From DATDAH01 sp963845425 (lineage in GTDB: Bacteria > Actinomycetota > Acidimicrobiia > Acidimicrobiales > DATDAH01), in the NCBI GenBank assembly GCA_963845425.1, contig CAWJSC010000010.1, positions 186,001 through 250,000 on the forward strand: DNA of 64,000 nucleotides. The letters are read 5' to 3'. The notes beneath the pieces were generated by a model. That model searched no databases, had not been told where the DNA came from, and worked only from the letters and a program-made list of their open reading frames with translations. A program made the position numbers and the translations under genes. The number at the start of each line of letters is the position of its first letter. The stretch's first letter is position 1. Below are positions 52,924 to 61,089 of this stretch, in pieces.

Positions 52924-53589
52924 ATGATCCTGGGGGCGGACAAGGACTCGTTCATCTGGTGGGACTGGGTGGGCGACCACACCGACGACATCTGGGCGGC
53001 CACCGTCGAGCACATCCAGCTCACCGCCATCGCCATCGGGGTCGGCATCGCCCTGTCCATCCCGCTGTCGGCGGTGGCCATCCGCTTCCGCCGCACCTAC
53101 GGCCCCATCGCCGGCGTGGCCGGGATCCTCTACGCCATCCCCAGCCTGGCGCTCTTCGCCATCCTCTTCCCGATCACCGGCCTGACCGTCCTGACCGCGG
53201 AGATCGGCCTCGTGGGCTACACCCTGCTGATCCTGATCCGGAACATCGTGGCCGGCGTCGAGGGGGTGCCCGCGGCGGTGAAGGAGGCGGCCGACGGGAT
53301 GGGCTACCGGCCGCTGCGTCGCTTCCTGACCGTCGACCTGCGCCTCGCCACGCCGGCCATCATCGCCGGGGTCCGCATCGCTTCGGTGACCACGATCGGC
53401 CTCGTCACCGTCACCTTCGTCATCGGCTTCGGGGGCTACGGGGGACTGATCAACGACGGCCTGTCCCGGAACTTCAACACCCCCGTGGTGGTCGGGGCGG
53501 GCCTGTCGATCCTCCTCGCGCTGGTCATCGATCTGATCCTGGTGACCTTCGAGCGGGTCGTGACGCCCTGGAACCGGGTGGCCCGCTGA
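52924..53589 (+). CDS. ABC transporter permease, OpuCB-type
   Basis: 221 residues, about six membrane segments. GILYAIPSLALFAILFPITGL is characteristic of the betaine/choline permeases, and the EAA loop reads EAADGMGYRPLRRFLTVDLRLATPAIIAGVRI. It forms the transmembrane channel with the next permease. Its stop shares one base with that ATG. Confidence 0.9.
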   Translation: MILGADKDSFIWWDWVGDHTDDIWAATVEHIQLTAIAIGVGIALSIPLSAVAIRFRRTYGPIAGVAGILYAIPSLALFAILFPITGLTVLTAEIGLVGYTLLILIRNIVAGVEGVPAAVKEAADGMGYRPLRRFLTVDLRLATPAIIAGVRIASVTTIGLVTVTFVIGFGGYGGLINDGLSRNFNTPVVVGAGLSILLALVIDLILVTFERVVTPWNRVAR

Positions 53590-54329
53590 TGGACGCCCTC
53601 AACGAGTTCTGGTCCTACGTGACGACCCTGGAGAACTACTGGGGCCAGCGGGGGATCGCCATCCGGGTGTGGGACCACCTCCGGCTGGCGGGCTTCTCGG
53701 TGGTCGTGGCGTCCGCGCTGGCGCTGCCCCCGGGCATCTGGCTGGGCCACCGCAAGCGGGGTGGGGTGGTGGCGGTGTGGCTGGTCAACATCGGACGGGC
53801 GGTGCCCTCGTTCGCCATCATCGTGCTGATCTTCCCGATCGCCCTGCGTTACGGCTTCGGCCTCGGGTTCTGGCCGACGGCCTTCGCCCTGGTCCTGTTG
53901 GGCATCCCCCCGATCTTCACCAACGCCTTCACCGGTGTGCGCGACGTCGACGCCGGGATGGTCGAGGCCGCCCGGGGCATGGGCATGCAGGAGCGCGAGG
54001 TCCTGCGCAGCGTGGAGATCCCCGCGGCCCTCCCCCTGATCATCACCGGCCTCCGGGTGTCGGCCGTGCAGGTCGTGGCCACCGCCACCCTCGGGGCCTA
54101 CGTCGGCTTCGGTGGCCTGGGGGCCTTCATCGTCGAGGGCTTCGCCATCCAGGACGACGGCAAGCTGTTGACCGGGGCCATCCTCGTCGCGCTGATGTCG
54201 CTGGTGGTAGAACTGGTGTTCGGGTGGGCACAGCGTCGTCTGACCCCATGGGCCCAGGCCGGGGTGCTAGCCAATCGGGGAGCCATGGTCGACGCGTCGG
54301 TGCTCGACGTCGAGCCGGTGCCCGCCTGA
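53589..54329 (+). CDS. ABC transporter permease, OpuCD-type
   Basis: 246 residues. IGRAVPSFAIIVLIFPI, EAARGMGMQEREVLRSVEIPAALPLIITGLRVS (EAA loop) and GAYVGFGGLGAFIVEGF follow the second permease of the betaine family. A ~25-residue C-terminal tail (VLANRGAMVDASVLDVEPVPA) is not membrane-bound. It precedes the binding protein by 39 bases. Confidence 0.9.
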   Translation: MDALNEFWSYVTTLENYWGQRGIAIRVWDHLRLAGFSVVVASALALPPGIWLGHRKRGGVVAVWLVNIGRAVPSFAIIVLIFPIALRYGFGLGFWPTAFALVLLGIPPIFTNAFTGVRDVDAGMVEAARGMGMQEREVLRSVEIPAALPLIITGLRVSAVQVVATATLGAYVGFGGLGAFIVEGFAIQDDGKLLTGAILVALMSLVVELVFGWAQRRLTPWAQAGVLANRGAMVDASVLDVEPVPA

Positions 54330-54368
54330 GATCGCAAGAAGGAACCATCCAACGAGAGGGAACAAGCG

Positions 54369-55328
54369 ATGACGAGGAAGATCAGAGGGTTGTGGGCGGT
54401 CTTGGCCGTCCTGGCGTTGCTCGCCGGTGCGTGTGGCGACGACGGCGGTGACGAGGAGGAGGGCAGCGCCTCGTCGGGCAGCGAGGCCACGGGTGCGACC
54501 GCGGATGTGCCACCGGACGGCCCGACCATCACGATCGGGACCCAGGACTTCGGCGAGAGCGCCATCCTCGGCCAGATCTACGGCCAGACGCTGATCAACG
54601 CGGGCTACTCGGTGGAGTACCAGGAGCTCGGCGGGTTCCGTGACCTCGAGGTCCCGGCCTTCGAGTCCGGCGACATCAACTTCGCCCCCGAGTACGTGGC
54701 GTCGATGCTGGAGTTCCTGAACGAGTTCGCGGGTGAGGCGACCTCCGACGTGGACGAGACCGTCGGCCTGCTCCGCGAGCGGCTCTCGGAGCTGGGGCTG
54801 CAGGCCCTGGAGCCGGCGCCGGCCGTCGACACCAACACCTTCGTGGTGACCCCGGAGACCGCCGACGAGCTGAGCCTGTCCGGCATCGGTGACCTCACCG
54901 ACGACCTCACGCTGGGTGCGCCCCAGGACTGCGAGGCCAACGCCTTCTGTCTGCCCGGCCTCGAGACGGTCTACGGCATCGACCTCAGCGGTGGCTTCAC
55001 GCCCCTGGACCCGGGGGTCATCCCCGACGCCCTGGACGCGGGGGAGATCGACGTGGCCGTGCTCTTCTCGACCAGCGGCATCATCGCCGACCGCGGTCTG
55101 GTGGTGCTCGAGGACACCGACGGCCTGCTGGCCGCCGACAACATCGTCCCCGTGGTCACCGACGAGTTGGTCGAGGTCTACGGCGCCGACTTCGAGACCC
55201 TGGTCAACGAGGTCAGCGCGGCCATCACGACCGAGAACCTGACCGAGGCCAACGCCCGCTTCGACATCGACGCCGAGGACGCGAACGTCATCGCCGCCGA
55301 CTTCATCGCCGACAACGGCCTGGGCTAG
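54369..55328 (+). CDS. Glycine betaine/choline-type substrate-binding lipoprotein
   Basis: 319 residues. Lipoprotein signal with LLAGAC (Cys22), an acidic Ser/Gly linker, then an OpuAC domain: ITIGTQDFGESAILGQIYGQTLINAGYSVEY, APEYVASMLEFLNEFAG, DVAVLFSTSGIIADRGLVVLEDTDGLLAADNIVPVV. It delivers substrate to the permeases just upstream. AACGAGAGGGAACAAGCG before the ATG holds a good ribosome site (GAGAGGG). The substrate could be betaine, choline, carnitine or ectoine; the binding cage cannot be assigned by eye. Confidence 0.88.
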   Translation: MTRKIRGLWAVLAVLALLAGACGDDGGDEEEGSASSGSEATGATADVPPDGPTITIGTQDFGESAILGQIYGQTLINAGYSVEYQELGGFRDLEVPAFESGDINFAPEYVASMLEFLNEFAGEATSDVDETVGLLRERLSELGLQALEPAPAVDTNTFVVTPETADELSLSGIGDLTDDLTLGAPQDCEANAFCLPGLETVYGIDLSGGFTPLDPGVIPDALDAGEIDVAVLFSTSGIIADRGLVVLEDTDGLLAADNIVPVVTDELVEVYGADFETLVNEVSAAITTENLTEANARFDIDAEDANVIAADFIADNGLG

Positions 55329-55347
55329 CACCGGGGTAACCGTCGTT

Positions 55348-55391
55348 CTGGCGCCTGATTTCGGGGCTATGGCACCGAAATCAGGCGCCAG
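55348..55391. repeat. Palindromic element, TTCTGGCGCC family (convergent ends at 55.35 kb)
   Basis: CTGGCGCCTGATTTCGG (55348-55364) and its exact complement (55375-55391) form a perfect 17-bp stem with a 10-base loop. The left end reads CGTTCTGG, as in the other family. The right arm AATCAGGCGCCAGTA is identical to the element at 24578-24592. It separates the ABC operon from the convergent HD gene. Confidence 0.85.
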
Positions 55392-55399
55392 TACGCGTA

Positions 55400-55963
55400 C
55401 TAGAGCATCTTCGCCTGCGCGAAGACCTCCCGGACCAGGGGCTCGAAGTGCTCGAGGGGCTCGCTGGCGTAGTCGGGGTCGAACGCGACCTGGTCCCACT
55501 CGTCCGCGAAGCGCTCGGCCAGGGTGAAGACCTCGGGGTCCAGCTCGGCCCGGTGCTGCTCGCGGGCGTCGGGATCGCCACCGAAGTGGGCGTAGTAGTG
55601 CCGGCCCTGGAAGTCCTGGTGGACCCGGATCATGTCGTGGACCTCGGGGCGCACGTAGGGCTTGAGGATGGCCGCCGCGATCTCGGGGTGGTTGGGCACG
55701 CTGACCGCCTTGCCGATGTCGTGGCACAGGGCGGCCACGACGACCTCGGCGTCGGCGCCCGCCCGCTCGGCCCGGGTGGCGGTCTGGACAGAGTGCTCCA
55801 GTTGGTTCACCGCGAAGCCGTCGGTGATGGCCTCCAGGGAGCGGAGCATGGCGAGCACCGAGTCGACGACCCGGTCCCGGTGCTCGAAGGTCTGCCTGCC
55901 GATCTCGGCCCACTGCTCGGCCGTGGACTGGTCCATGCGGGTGAAGGTGGTCGTGGTGGCCAT
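55400..55963 (-). CDS. HD-domain hydrolase or oxygenase-like protein
   Basis: 187 residues. QLEHSVQTATRAERAGADAEVVVAALCHDIGKAVSVPNHPEIAAAIL is an HD motif closer to the PhnZ/inositol oxygenase-like group, which binds two iron atoms, than to nucleotide phosphohydrolases. RVHQDFQGRHYYAHFGGDPDAR gives further His residues. The reaction is unknown. ATG 55963 is used, with CAGAAT seven bases before it; ATGs at 55972 and 56005 are also in frame. Confidence 0.75.
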   Translation of the reverse strand: MATTTTFTRMDQSTAEQWAEIGRQTFEHRDRVVDSVLAMLRSLEAITDGFAVNQLEHSVQTATRAERAGADAEVVVAALCHDIGKAVSVPNHPEIAAAILKPYVRPEVHDMIRVHQDFQGRHYYAHFGGDPDAREQHRAELDPEVFTLAERFADEWDQVAFDPDYASEPLEHFEPLVREVFAQAKML

Positions 55964-56078
55964 GATGACCATTCTGCCTCCGAGTGGCTTCGCCGCGCTC
56001 GGCAACTCCGGCTCCGCCGATCCCGGCGGTCGTCGGCGCGGCTCCGGCTGGCGCCGGCGGGGCCTGCTGTGGTTCCGG

Positions 56079-57125
56079 TCAGCCCAGGGCGGCGAGGACG
56101 TCGGCGGCGTCGATGCTGCGGTCGTTGGCCGCGGGACGCTGGACCAGGGAGCCGCCGAGGGTGACCGTGGCCGCCTCGTCGACGGCGGCCAGCAGGTCCC
56201 GGAGGTTGCGGGGTGGGGGGAAGTACTCGTCCTCGTCGGTGAACCAGACCTCCTCGGTGCCCTCCACGGGGGCCAGCCGGGCGATGACGGCCTCGACCAG
56301 GTCCTCGGGGGCGGATGCGCCCGCCGTCACCCCGACGATGCCGGCGAGCGCAGTCGGAGACCCGGTGTCGGGCAGCTCGTCGGGGTCGTTGACCCGGAAG
56401 ACCCGGGGGCAACCCGCGTCACGGGCCAACTGCTCGAGGGCTCGGGTGTTCGACGAGTTGGCCGAGCCGATGACCACGATGGCGTCGCAGCGGTCGGCGA
56501 TCTTCAGGAGCCCGGACTGGCGATTGGTGGTGGCGAAGCAGAGGTCGCTGCGCCCCGGCTGCCAGAGGTCGGGCCAGCGGTCCTTGGCGGCGTCGAGCAC
56601 CCCGGCCCAGTCCCGGTGCGAGAGCGTGGTCTGGGCCAGCAGGGCCACGGGCTGGCCGCTGTCGGGCAGGGCGGCGACGTCCTCGGGCCGTTCCACCCGG
56701 TCGATGGCCTCGGGGGCCACGGCCATGGTGCCAACCGCTTCTTCATGGCCCTCGTGGCCCACGTAGACGATGCGGTAGCCCTTGCCCGCCCGCACCCGGA
56801 CCTCATGGTGGACCTTGGTGACCAGGGGGCAGACGGCGTCGACGACGTAGCCGCCGTGGCGGCGGGCGGTCTCGACCACCTCGGGGGCCGAGCCGTGGGC
56901 CGACAACATGATCGGTGACCCCTCGGGCACCTCGGCCAGGTCGTCCACGAACACCACGCCGAGGTCCCGGAAGCGGTCGACCACCCGCTGGTTGTGGACG
57001 ATCTCGTGGTAGCAGTACACGGGCGGGTCGAAGGTCCGCACCATCCAGGCCAGGGCCTTGATGGCCATCTCCACGCCTGCGCAGAACCCCCGCGGGGCAC
57101 ACAAGAGGACCCGGTCCACGGCCAT
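56079..57125 (-). CDS. ispH: 4-hydroxy-3-methylbut-2-enyl diphosphate reductase
   Basis: 348 residues. The three cluster cysteines lie in PRGFCAGVEMAI (C15), DAVCPLVTKVH (about C100) and DLCFATTNRQ (about C203). HEIVHNQRVV and SANSSNTRAL are substrate-binding blocks. It is the last enzyme of the MEP isoprenoid pathway and makes IPP and DMAPP, which in turn supply the polyprenyl carriers used by the envelope genes upstream. It is divergent from the DUF512 gene with 41 bases between. Confidence 0.95.
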   Translation of the reverse strand: MAVDRVLLCAPRGFCAGVEMAIKALAWMVRTFDPPVYCYHEIVHNQRVVDRFRDLGVVFVDDLAEVPEGSPIMLSAHGSAPEVVETARRHGGYVVDAVCPLVTKVHHEVRVRAGKGYRIVYVGHEGHEEAVGTMAVAPEAIDRVERPEDVAALPDSGQPVALLAQTTLSHRDWAGVLDAAKDRWPDLWQPGRSDLCFATTNRQSGLLKIADRCDAIVVIGSANSSNTRALEQLARDAGCPRVFRVNDPDELPDTGSPTALAGIVGVTAGASAPEDLVEAVIARLAPVEGTEEVWFTDEDEYFPPPRNLRDLLAAVDEAATVTLGGSLVQRPAANDRSIDAADVLAALG

Positions 57126-57154
57126 GGGCCGAGGGTACCCACCGCCCCCGTCCG

Positions 57155-57160
57155 TATCCT
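57155..57160 (+). promoter_or_regulatory. -10 element, predicted leaderless start at 57167
   Basis: TATCCT is followed by six bases and the GTG at 57167. It lies in the 41-base gap from ispH. Confidence 0.5.
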
Positions 57161-57166
57161 TGACCG

Positions 57167-58519
57167 GTGCCTTCCCCTCTCGTCACTGCTGTCGCGCCCG
57201 GGTCTCCGGCCGACCGCGCCGGGCTGCGGCCCGGTGACGAGCTGCGGGCCCTGAACGGCGAAGCGCCCCGCGACGTCATCCGCTACCAGATCCTCGTCGA
57301 CGACCCCGATCTGGAGATCGACGTCTCCCGGGGCGGCCTCGACCTCACCATCGGGGTGCGGAAGGCCGCCGGCGAGCCCCTGGGCGTCGAGGTGGAGTCG
57401 GCGGTGTTCGACGCCGTGCGGACCTGCGACAACCACTGCGAGTTCTGCTTCATCCACCAGCTCCCGCCGGGGATGCGCTCGAGCCTCTACCAGCGGGACG
57501 ACGACTACCGCCTGTCCTTCCTCTACGGGAACTTCACGACGCTCACCCGCTTCACCGAGCTGGACCTCGAGCGGGTGATCACCGAGCGCCTGTCGCCGCT
57601 GTACGTCTCCATCCACGCCACCGACCCCGAGGTCCGCACCGACCTGCTGCGCAACCGCCGGGGCGCCACCAGCCTGCGTTGGCTTCGGGCCCTGCTCGAC
57701 AACGGGGTCCAGGTCCACGGCCAGGTCGTGGTCTGCCCGGGCATCAACGACGGCGCCGTCCTCGAGGACACCCTGGTCGGCATCGCCGACTGCTACCCGG
57801 AACTGGCCACGGTCGCGGTCGTACCGCTGGGCATCAGCCGTCACGGCCGGGAGGGGCGTCTGCGCCCCCACACGGTGGCTGAGGCCGCCGCCACGGTCGA
57901 CACCATCGAGGCTTGGCAGGCGCGGTTCCTCGCCATCGTCGGTCGCCGCCTCGTCTACGCCGCCGACGAGTACTACCTGCTGGCCGGGCGGCCGTTCCCG
58001 GCGGGGGAGAGCTACGAAGGCTTCCCCCTCCACGAGGACGGCATCGGGATGGCGCGCAGCTTCGAGCGGGAGTTCGCCGGCGAGGTCGAGACCCCGATCG
58101 GGCCCCGAGCCGGCTTCTTCCAGTCCATCGACGGCGCGCCGGCGGCCGGCTACCGGGCCCCTCGCGGCCAGGTCACCCTGCGCCCGCGGCGTACCGCTCC
58201 GGTCGCCGTCCTCACCGGCACCTACGGGGCCGAGATCCTGGGCCCCCTCCTGGCCGGTCGGGACGAGGTGCGGGTGGTGCCGGTCGAGAACCGCTTCTTC
58301 GGCGGCAACATCGGGGTGACCGGCCTGCTGGTGGGGGAGGACCTCCACCGGGTCCTGCTCGACCAGCCGACGGGCCATCGCTACCTGCTGCCCGACGTCT
58401 GCCTGTCGGGGGGCCGCTTCCTGGACGGCACCTCCCCCGCTGACCTGCCCCTGCCCGTCGAGGTCGTGGCCACCGACGGCCTCTCGCTGCGGGCCGCCCT
58501 CGAGCCGGTCGCGGCCTGA
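57167..58519 (+). CDS. PDZ / radical-SAM-like / DUF512 protein
   Basis: 450 residues. A PDZ-like start (VAPGSPADRAGLRPGDELRALNGEAP, about 5-40) precedes a cluster motif TCDNHCEFCF (Cys-x3-Cys-x2-Cys, about residues 86-92) and a TIM-barrel-like region (YVSIHATDPEVRTDLLRN, HGQVVVCPGINDG). A DUF512 C-terminal domain follows (FGGNIGVTGLLVGEDL, YLLPDVCLSGGRFLDG). The family is often encoded beside der in Gram-positive bacteria, as here, and has been suggested to be an iron-sulfur protein linked to ribosome assembly; this is not proven to my knowledge. Confidence 0.85.
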   Translation: MPSPLVTAVAPGSPADRAGLRPGDELRALNGEAPRDVIRYQILVDDPDLEIDVSRGGLDLTIGVRKAAGEPLGVEVESAVFDAVRTCDNHCEFCFIHQLPPGMRSSLYQRDDDYRLSFLYGNFTTLTRFTELDLERVITERLSPLYVSIHATDPEVRTDLLRNRRGATSLRWLRALLDNGVQVHGQVVVCPGINDGAVLEDTLVGIADCYPELATVAVVPLGISRHGREGRLRPHTVAEAAATVDTIEAWQARFLAIVGRRLVYAADEYYLLAGRPFPAGESYEGFPLHEDGIGMARSFEREFAGEVETPIGPRAGFFQSIDGAPAAGYRAPRGQVTLRPRRTAPVAVLTGTYGAEILGPLLAGRDEVRVVPVENRFFGGNIGVTGLLVGEDLHRVLLDQPTGHRYLLPDVCLSGGRFLDGTSPADLPLPVEVVATDGLSLRAALEPVAA

Positions 58520-58645
58520 TGAGCGGAGCGGGGGTCCGAGCGGCCCGGCGCAGCCGAGAGCGGACCGACTGATGAGCGGAGCGGGGGCCAGTGCTGCGTG
58601 CCGAAGCGCTGGCGCGGCAGCCCGGCGCCGCCGAGAGCGGACCGA
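58516..58645 (+). repeat. Imperfect tandem repeat in the gap before der
   Basis: CTGATGAGCGGAGCGGGGG occurs at 58516-58534 and 58569-58587, and CCCGGCGC[A/C]GCCGAGAGCGGACCGA at 58544-58568 and 58621-58645. The gap between the DUF512 stop and der is thus two copies of a unit, the second longer by about 24 bases. Each unit begins with TGATG, as does the true DUF512-stop and der-start region, so the first unit resembles a duplicated gene junction. Confidence 0.75.
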
Positions 58646-58648
58646 CTG

Positions 58649-59956
58649 ATGGGCGCGCCGGTGGTGGCGGTCGTGGGGCGCCCCAACGTGGGCAAGTCGA
58701 CCCTGCTCAACCGCATCGTGGGCCGACGCGAGGCCATCGTGGAGGAGCGCCCCGGGGTCACCCGGGACCGAAAGGCCGTCGACGCCGAATGGCGGGGCCG
58801 GCCCTTCGTGGTCATGGACACCGGCGGCTTCATCGCGACCGACGAGGGCCTGGACGCCGAGGTCAGCCGTCAGAGCGTGCGGGCCATCGAGGACGCTGAC
58901 GCCGTGGTCATGGTCGTGGACGTCACGGTCGGGATCACCGACGAGGACGAGCAGGTGGCCGCCCTTCTGCGGGGCCGGGACATCCCGGTCTTCGTCGTGG
59001 CCAACAAGGTGGACGACACCAACCGGGAGAACGACGCCTGGGCGTTCCTGTCCCTGGGGCTCGGGGAGCCGTACCCGATCAGTGCCCTGCACGGCCGGCG
59101 CACCGGCGACTTCCTCGACGTGCTGGTGGACGCCCTGCCCCCGGAGGACGAGGACATCGACGAGGACGAGACCGACGACCGGACCGAGGTCCTGGCCGTG
59201 GCCATCGTCGGGCGCCCCAACGTGGGCAAGTCGACCCTGTTCAACAAGCTGGACCGGGCCGAGCGGTCGGTCGTGCACGACATGGCAGGCACGACCCGGG
59301 ACACCATCGACACGATCATCCAGACCGAGTCGGGCCCGGTGCGCATCCTGGACACGGCGGGCATGCGTCGCCGGGGCAAGATCGACGAGTCGACCGAGTA
59401 CTACTCGGTGGTCCGGGCCCTGCGGGCGGTGGACACTGCGGACGTGGTGCTCCTCGTGGTCGACGCCCTGGTCGGGGTCACCCACCAGGACCAGCGCCTC
59501 GCCGAGCGGGCCGCCATCTCGGGCTCCCCGGTCGTGGTCCTGCTGAACAAGTGGGAGGCGGCCGATGCCGAGCAGCGGGAACTGGTGACCGAGCAGGTCG
59601 CCGACCGCCTCCACTTCCTGCCCAACGCCAAGATCCTCAAGATCAGTGCTCTCACGGGCAAGGGCACCCACAAGATCATCGACGCCCTGCTCGACACCGC
59701 GGACACCTACCACCGGCGGATCCCCACGGCCAAGGTCAACGACGTGCTGAAGCAGGCCCAGGCCCACCAGCCCGCGCCCGGAGGCGCCCGCGTGCTCTAC
59801 GCCACGCAGGGGGCGTCGGACCCGCCGACGTTCACCCTGTTCGCCAACCGGCGCCTCCCGCCCACCTACCTGCGCTACCTCGAGCGCAAGCTGCGGGAGG
59901 GCTTCGACCTGGGCGACGCCCCGCTCAAGCTGCGAGTGCGCACCCGGCGTGACTAG
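58649..59956 (+). CDS. der: Ribosome-assembly GTPase Der (EngA)
   Basis: 435 residues with two GTPase domains and a KH-like end. GRPNVGKST occurs at residues 10-18 and again at about 188-196; DTGGF and DTAGM are the G3 motifs; NKVD and NKWE the G4 motifs. An acidic linker (PPEDEDIDEDETDD) joins the domains. It acts in 50S assembly. The ATG at 58649 gives MGAPVVAVVGRPNVG; an ATG 17 codons upstream lies in the tandem repeat and is less likely. Confidence 0.96.
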   Translation: MGAPVVAVVGRPNVGKSTLLNRIVGRREAIVEERPGVTRDRKAVDAEWRGRPFVVMDTGGFIATDEGLDAEVSRQSVRAIEDADAVVMVVDVTVGITDEDEQVAALLRGRDIPVFVVANKVDDTNRENDAWAFLSLGLGEPYPISALHGRRTGDFLDVLVDALPPEDEDIDEDETDDRTEVLAVAIVGRPNVGKSTLFNKLDRAERSVVHDMAGTTRDTIDTIIQTESGPVRILDTAGMRRRGKIDESTEYYSVVRALRAVDTADVVLLVVDALVGVTHQDQRLAERAAISGSPVVVLLNKWEAADAEQRELVTEQVADRLHFLPNAKILKISALTGKGTHKIIDALLDTADTYHRRIPTAKVNDVLKQAQAHQPAPGGARVLYATQGASDPPTFTLFANRRLPPTYLRYLERKLREGFDLGDAPLKLRVRTRRD

Positions 59957-60009
59957 GCACCGGGGTGGACCGTGAGGCGGTCAAGGGTGGGGAGTAGCAT
60001 CGGGCCGTC

Positions 60010-61086
60010 ATGGTGATCCCGGTTCTGGCGACCACCGCCGTGCTCTGTCTGGCCGCAGCTGTGTCCTGGGGACGCTCGGCCCGGTTCCGCCATCGCGTGT
60101 GGCGGACCCTGGACAGCTCCGATGCCGACGAGGGCGCCATCCAGCTGGCCTGGGGCGTCTACCGCAAGGACCTGCACGCCGCGGCCTTCTATGCGATCGC
60201 GGGCGTGGCCATCGGGGCCCTCGCCGTCACCGACCCGCCCTCGGCGGCGATGATCCTGGGGATCCTCGCGATCCCGGCGATCACCTCTCTGGCCATGTGG
60301 CGCACCTTCGTGTCCGAGGCCCGGCTGGCCCAGAGCCGGATCGGCATGGAGCGACGGGCGGTCGAGGTCCTCGACCAGGAGGAGCGGGCCCCCCGGATGT
60401 GGGCCGAGCGCCTGGCCCCCGAGTCGCTGCCGGATCTGGTCGGCTTCGAGGTCGGGCGGGTGTACCAGCCCGGCTCGGGGATGATGGCCGGGGACTTCTA
60501 TGACTTCTTCCGCCTCACCCCGACCCGGGTGGCCGCGGTCATCGGCGACGTCGCCGGTCACGGCATCGAGGCCTCCATCACCGCCTTCCAGGCCAAGTAC
60601 CTGCTGCGGGTGTTCCTCCGGCAGTTCAAGGACCCGGCCCAGGCGGTGGAGGAGCTCAACAACCAGATGTACGCCCTCGGCCGGGACGAGGAGTTCATCT
60701 CCCTGGTGGTCGTGGTCTTCGACACCCGGGCGGGGACCCTGCGGTACACCTCGGCCGGGCACCCCCCCGCCTACCTCTGGCACGACCGGGAGCTCCAGCC
60801 CCTCCGGGCCACCGGCCCGCTCCTCATGCTGGCCGAGGGCAGCGAGTACTTCAGCCGGGAGATCGGCCTCGACGCCGACGACCTCTGCCTGCTCTACACC
60901 GACGGCCTGGCCGAGGCCCGCGACGGCGAGAACCTCTTCGGTGAGGACCGCATCGCCGCCACCGTCCGCCGGGACCCCGGCGTGGTCGCCGACGTCCTGT
61001 GCAAGTCCCTGCTGGAGGCGGCCCGGGACTTCTCCAACGGCCCGATCAACGACGACGTGGCGATCATGGCCATTCGCCGCGAATAG
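60010..61086 (+). CDS. Membrane-anchored SpoIIE-type (PP2C) serine phosphatase
   Basis: 358 residues. The N-terminal ~105 residues contain one membrane segment at the start and two more around 60-100 (AAFYAIAGVAIGALAV, AAMILGILAIPAITSLAMW). A short helical linker leads to the phosphatase domain: GDFYDFFRL, AAVIGDVAGHGIEASI and NDDVAIMAI supply the metal-binding Asp residues. It probably dephosphorylates an anti-sigma-factor antagonist; no such partner is nearby. ATG 60010 lies nine bases after TAGCAT (59995-60000). Confidence 0.85.
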   Translation: MVIPVLATTAVLCLAAAVSWGRSARFRHRVWRTLDSSDADEGAIQLAWGVYRKDLHAAAFYAIAGVAIGALAVTDPPSAAMILGILAIPAITSLAMWRTFVSEARLAQSRIGMERRAVEVLDQEERAPRMWAERLAPESLPDLVGFEVGRVYQPGSGMMAGDFYDFFRLTPTRVAAVIGDVAGHGIEASITAFQAKYLLRVFLRQFKDPAQAVEELNNQMYALGRDEEFISLVVVVFDTRAGTLRYTSAGHPPAYLWHDRELQPLRATGPLLMLAEGSEYFSREIGLDADDLCLLYTDGLAEARDGENLFGEDRIAATVRRDPGVVADVLCKSLLEAARDFSNGPINDDVAIMAIRRE

Positions 61087-61089
61087 GCG

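Noticed and set aside
56504..59767. A 1,087-codon open frame on the minus strand
   Set aside because: It is antisense to the DUF512 gene and der and out of frame with ispH. Composition is typical of antisense high-GC frames, with no recognisable domain.
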